From Stutzerimonas stutzeri (GTDB lineage Bacteria; Pseudomonadota; Gammaproteobacteria; Pseudomonadales; Pseudomonadaceae), in NCBI RefSeq assembly GCF_024448695.1, contig NZ_JAMOHY010000002.1:300325-364324 (forward strand): DNA of 64,000 nucleotides, read 5' to 3'. The notes below the pieces were generated by a model. The model was not told where the DNA came from, did not search any database, and worked only from the letters and a program-made list of their open reading frames with translations. The stretch's first letter is position 1; each line of letters starts with the position of its first letter. The translations under genes were made by a program, and so were the position numbers. This document shows, in pieces, positions 61,212-64,000 of the stretch.

Positions 61212-61790
61212 ATGGGCAACCGACTTTCGAAGATTTACACGCGCACCGGCGACAGCGGCGAAACCGGACTGGCCGATGGCCGCCGGGTACCCAAGGATCA
61301 CCCGCGCATCGAGGCGATGGGCGAGATTGACACCCTCAACAGCCAGCTGGGTCTGCTGCTCGCCGAGCTCGAGGAAGCCCGGCCACGCTGGCCGGGACTG
61401 GCGGAACTGAGCGAGGTACTGGCGCCCTGTCAGCATCGCCTGTTCGACCTCGGCGGCGAGCTGGCGATGCCGGAGTATCAGGCCCTGGACGAGGCCGAAG
61501 TGGCACGACTGGAAACCGCCATCGACCGCTGGAATGAAGAGCTGGGACCGCTGAAGGATTTCATCATGCCAGGCGGCTCGCGGCTGATCGCCCTCGCCCA
61601 CCTGTGCCGCAGCATGGCGCGCACCTGCGAAAGACGCTGTCAGCACCTGAACGCCAGCGAGCCCTTGCGCTCGGTGGGTCTGGCCTATCTCAACCGCCTG
61701 TCTGATCTGTTCTTCGTATCCGCACGGCTCATCGCACGCCGTCAGGACTGTGCAGAAATCCTCTGGCAAGTCGCACGCGCGCCGTCCTGA
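61212..61790 (+). CDS. Cob(I)yrinic acid a,c-diamide adenosyltransferase (PduO type)
   Basis: ATP-dependent enzyme that attaches adenosine to cobalamin. The 192 residues begin with the ATP-binding 'IYTRTGDSGETGLADGRR' (about 8-25), followed by 'RIEAMGEIDTLNSQLGL' (about 32-48) and 'MPGGSRLIALAHLCRSMART' (about 118-137), with the active-site Arg/Glu cluster 'CERRC'. An AGGAA site precedes the ATG. It follows the histidine kinase by 13 bases and may share its transcript. No other cobalamin gene is nearby. Confidence 0.94.
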   Translation: MGNRLSKIYTRTGDSGETGLADGRRVPKDHPRIEAMGEIDTLNSQLGLLLAELEEARPRWPGLAELSEVLAPCQHRLFDLGGELAMPEYQALDEAEVARLETAIDRWNEELGPLKDFIMPGGSRLIALAHLCRSMARTCERRCQHLNASEPLRSVGLAYLNRLSDLFFVSARLIARRQDCAEILWQVARAPS

Positions 61791-61796
61791 AGGACC

Positions 61797-62558
61797 TCAG
61801 GCACCCGGGCTTTGCAGTCTGCCCAGGCGACCGCCAACCACCATCTCGGTCGCCCATCCAACCAGGATGTCGGTATAGGTTTTCTGACAGCTTTCGCTGG
61901 TCAGGCCATGATCGGCACCGAGGATGATGCGATGGGTCAACGAGTGCGTCTGATGGAACGCCGCGCGGTAGCTCATGATGGTCGCGTGGGGAACCAAGTG
62001 GTCGAATTCGGATTCGACCAGCAGCACATCGCCACGAAAATCTGCGCAGGCCGCCAGGGCTCGATTCTCCTCGGGCATCACACGCCGCCCTCGCAGCTGG
62101 TTGAGGACATCCCGATCGAGCTGCCGCTTGGGCACCATCCAGTCGTCATCCCGATACAGCGCCGGCACCCGCATGGCAAGCCATCGGACTGGTCGCAAGG
62201 CAGTCAGCAGCGCGGCCAGGTAGCCGCCATAACTGGTCCCCACCACCGCAATCGCCGATGAGTCGATATGGGGATGCTGCGCCAGCAGATCGTAAGCGGC
62301 TAGCAGATCATTCAGATTCTGTTCACGGGTCACCGTCTGCTGCTGCGCCAGTGTCAGGGCATGACCGCGCAAGTCGAACGACAGGCAGATGCAGCCCAGT
62401 CCGGCAATGCCCCGGGCGCGGGTCAGGTCGCGCTCCTGACTACCACCCCAGCCATGTACGAAAAGCACACCGGGCAACTTTGTCGGGGGTGTCAGAAAGG
62501 TGCCGGCGATGTGCTCATCATCAACCAGGATATCCACAGGCTCGCTATGGGTTGCCAT
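61797..62558 (-). CDS. Alpha/beta hydrolase
   Basis: A 253-residue serine hydrolase fold. The oxyanion region is 'FVHGWGGSQERDL' (about 32-44), the nucleophile elbow 'VVGTSYGGYLAAL' (about 114-126), the acid in 'VESEFDHLVPHA' (about 195-206) and the His in 'LGADHGL' (about 224-230). The GGAGGA site sets the start at 'MATHSEPVDILV'; an extension to 62939 is rejected. It overlaps the upstream DUF3182 gene by 14 bases, so the two are co-translated. Substrate unknown. Confidence 0.88.
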   Translation of the reverse strand: MATHSEPVDILVDDEHIAGTFLTPPTKLPGVLFVHGWGGSQERDLTRARGIAGLGCICLSFDLRGHALTLAQQQTVTREQNLNDLLAAYDLLAQHPHIDSSAIAVVGTSYGGYLAALLTALRPVRWLAMRVPALYRDDDWMVPKRQLDRDVLNQLRGRRVMPEENRALAACADFRGDVLLVESEFDHLVPHATIMSYRAAFHQTHSLTHRIILGADHGLTSESCQKTYTDILVGWATEMVVGGRLGRLQSPGA

Positions 62559-63672
62559 GTTCCTCCACCGTTGCGTATTTGGTGATGAACCCGACCTCCT
62601 CGTCCTCACCACAAAAGAGCAGCGTGGCACCCTCTGGAACCGGCTTTGTCTCACCGTACAACTCCACGGTCGATGCCCGCACCACGCCCGCCTTGCCACC
62701 CTGGGAAAAAGCTTCCAGCGCTGCAACTTCGGCGCCGCTGGCACCGCCAATGCGCCAGGACTGCTCCAGCACGCCAGAGCAGGCACGGCCTCTGCCATCG
62801 ACCCCTTGGGCAATGTCGTAGTTGCGTCGCGAGGCATGGAAATTACGAAAGCAGGCCGAGGCAGCCGCGTCATAGACCTGCGCCTGCGAGATGGCAAGAC
62901 GGGTCTTGTCCGGCAGATCAAGCTTGAGCAAGGCATCAAAATCGCCTTTCACAACCACCAGGTCCGAGCCGCCATAGACAGTCTGACCGGCGTTGTCCTG
63001 AGTCAGGCGTTGTGTGCCGTAATAACTCAGTGTCTGCGCAGCCACGCGCACCTGCCCGACACTGAAGGTCGTTACGCGATCCAGATTGCTCTCAAGAACC
63101 AGCCCATACTTCGCAAGCTCGGCCTCCTCGATATGTTCCAGCGCCTGATCAAGTGATTGAACGCCCTCCACTCGCGTCTGCCCACGACCGCCGGTGGCGC
63201 GCACCGGCTTGAGCCGCAACGGCCCTTCATGCAGCAGACGCCTTCCTGCCTCACGTGCATCGTGCAGAGAAAATACGCTGTAGCCTGCCAGCACACTGCC
63301 CTTTACCCGGTTGGCGAAATCCCGGGACCAGCCAATGGGCGAATCGGCATTGGGCCGCAACAGGGGATGCGATATGGCCTTGGTCTCGACGAAAGCATGG
63401 GGCACCACGCCGCCAAAAAGGTCCTGTTCGCCTTCGATTCCCAGCTCGCGCGCCGCCTCGACGCCCACAAGCGTACCGGAAGGCACAAAATACAGCCGTT
63501 GGGAGTAATGTGCGGCAGGCTCATATTCCCCGAGAAAAGCCAGCCCCTGGAGCGCAGCCAGGCGCTTGGCCAGCTGCTCATGCACAGCCTTTTCATGTCG
63601 AGGCTCGCGGGTACGATTCGCCAGGGTCACCACGGCCCCGCGGGGATTTTGCGGCGCATCCGCACTCGTCAT
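62545..63672 (-). CDS. DUF3182 family protein (ATP-grasp-like)
   Basis: A 375-residue cytoplasmic protein of the DUF3182 family, whose function is not known to me. The layout is reminiscent of ATP-grasp ligases: a substrate-domain start, then 'GRRLLHEGPLRLKPVRATGG' (about 148-167; Lys and Gly-rich loop), 'YGLVLESNLDRVTTFSVGQV' (about 193-212) and a late acidic segment. It is upstream of and overlaps the alpha/beta hydrolase. The C-terminal 'GATLLFCGEDEEVGFI' is well ordered. Assignment to DUF3182 is from pattern memory, not a search. Confidence 0.7.
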   Translation of the reverse strand: MTSADAPQNPRGAVVTLANRTREPRHEKAVHEQLAKRLAALQGLAFLGEYEPAAHYSQRLYFVPSGTLVGVEAARELGIEGEQDLFGGVVPHAFVETKAISHPLLRPNADSPIGWSRDFANRVKGSVLAGYSVFSLHDAREAGRRLLHEGPLRLKPVRATGGRGQTRVEGVQSLDQALEHIEEAELAKYGLVLESNLDRVTTFSVGQVRVAAQTLSYYGTQRLTQDNAGQTVYGGSDLVVVKGDFDALLKLDLPDKTRLAISQAQVYDAAASACFRNFHASRRNYDIAQGVDGRGRACSGVLEQSWRIGGASGAEVAALEAFSQGGKAGVVRASTVELYGETKPVPEGATLLFCGEDEEVGFITKYATVEEHGNP

Positions 63673-63815
63673 AAATGAATTCGCTCCCGGGACTGCTGAT
63701 ATGTGCGAAGAAACGTTGTCCGCCCTCTTCGTTCGTTGTCACCAGCCAAAGCGGAACCGGTGTAGCCAGTAGACCGCCAATCTCTGCCATCTATCCGTCG
63801 GAAATCCGGAACAAA

Positions 63816-63847
63816 AAAAGGGAGCAGATCGAAATCTGCTCCCTTTT
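63816..63847. terminator. Terminator downstream of ahpF
   Basis: Fourteen-bp stem AAAAGGGAGCAGAT / ATCTGCTCCCTTTT with a CGAA tetraloop; A and T runs on both sides make it work in either direction. It lies 54 bases after the ahpF stop. The stretch between it and the DUF3182 start (63673-63815) shows no convincing gene. Confidence 0.9.
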
Positions 63848-63900
63848 GCTTTGCAACGCTACTGGAGAGTAGGGGCCGAACGAGTGCGGCCCTACGGGCA

Positions 63901-64000
63901 TTACGCTACAGGCGAAGTACTGCGGATCAGGTGATCGAAGGCGCTCAGGGAAGCCTTGGCGCCTTCGCCCAGGGCGATAACGATCTGCTTGTAAGGCACC
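63901..64000 (-). CDS. ahpF: Alkyl hydroperoxide reductase subunit F (C-terminus only)
   Basis: The last 32 codons read in from the right edge and end '[20 protein letters not shown]', '[12 protein letters not shown]', then TAA. This matches the C-terminus of AhpF, the flavoprotein that reduces the peroxidase AhpC. Only the end of the NADH/FAD domain is visible, so thioredoxin reductase-like relatives cannot be fully excluded, although the ending is typical of AhpF. Confidence 0.8.
   Translation of the reverse strand, partial: VPYKQIVIALGEGAKASLSAFDHLIRSTSPVA

Noticed and set aside
63675..63872. 65-codon plus-strand frame near the right end
   Set aside because: It runs through the strong terminator hairpin and has no ribosome site or recognisable feature.

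Overview
The window is a stretch of core chromosome from a gammaproteobacterium of the Pseudomonas lineage (Pseudomonas or a close sister genus). It is GC-rich, tightly packed, and carries many gene orders that I recognise from Pseudomonas: comEC/DUF2062/lolCDE/sth/nqrM-apbE-nqrFEDCBA, rpoS-nlpD-pcm-surE-truD-ispF with the RsmZ small RNA next to rpoS, and groESL-fxsA-...-ampG-mscS-yajQ-response regulator-panE-histidine kinase-cobalamin adenosyltransferase. Both ends cut through genes: comEC on the left and ahpF on the right. I saw no insertion sequence, prophage, CRISPR array, tRNA or rRNA.

Layout. 1-7.1 kb: DNA uptake (comEC), the lipoprotein-releasing LolCDE transporter, a PilZ protein and a small secreted protein translationally coupled to a glycerophosphodiester phosphodiesterase. 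7.3-16.0 kb, all on the minus strand: soluble transhydrogenase (with an unusual Cys-to-Ser change) and a complete sodium-pumping NADH:quinone oxidoreductase operon with both maturation factors (ApbE, NqrM). 16.3-19.9 kb: thioredoxin-like protein, ArsC-like protein, dapD, and a cysteine desulfurase/SufE pair. 19.9-25.7 kb: WrbA-pirin, LrgAB, an orphan CcoG and a MocR-type regulator, with a perfect 20-bp palindrome between lrgA and ccoG. 25.7-33.8 kb: a large bifunctional penicillin-binding protein and a two-gene RND pump with a divergent TetR regulator. 33.8-37.9 kb: dGTPase, YebC/YeeN family, YajD nuclease, universal stress protein, acetyltransferase and a tiny acidic protein.

38.0-44.4 kb is a regulatory hub: RsmZ, with its own promoter, terminator and upstream GacA box, next to rpoS and the nlpD/pcm/surE/truD/ispF cluster. 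This cluster also holds a DUF368 (undecaprenyl-phosphate translocase family) gene. 44.5-47.9 kb: ArsR regulator plus an ene-reductase behind a multi-half-site operator, then a chemoreceptor with a FliA-type promoter. 47.9-61.8 kb: groESL with a sigma-32-like promoter, fxsA, a HugZ-like protein, an SDR, a DUF481 protein, an alkyltransferase-like protein, AmpG, MscS, YajQ, and a signalling cluster in which panE sits between a degenerate-GGDEF response regulator and a sensor kinase. 61.8-64.0 kb: an alpha/beta hydrolase overlapping a DUF3182 gene, then the end of ahpF.

Most of the window is ordinary housekeeping DNA, and I do not see a clear new multi-gene system. The best candidates for a closer look are the RsmZ locus, the operator-like palindromes, the Sth active-site substitution, the DUF3182/hydrolase pair, and the small secreted protein coupled to the phosphodiesterase.
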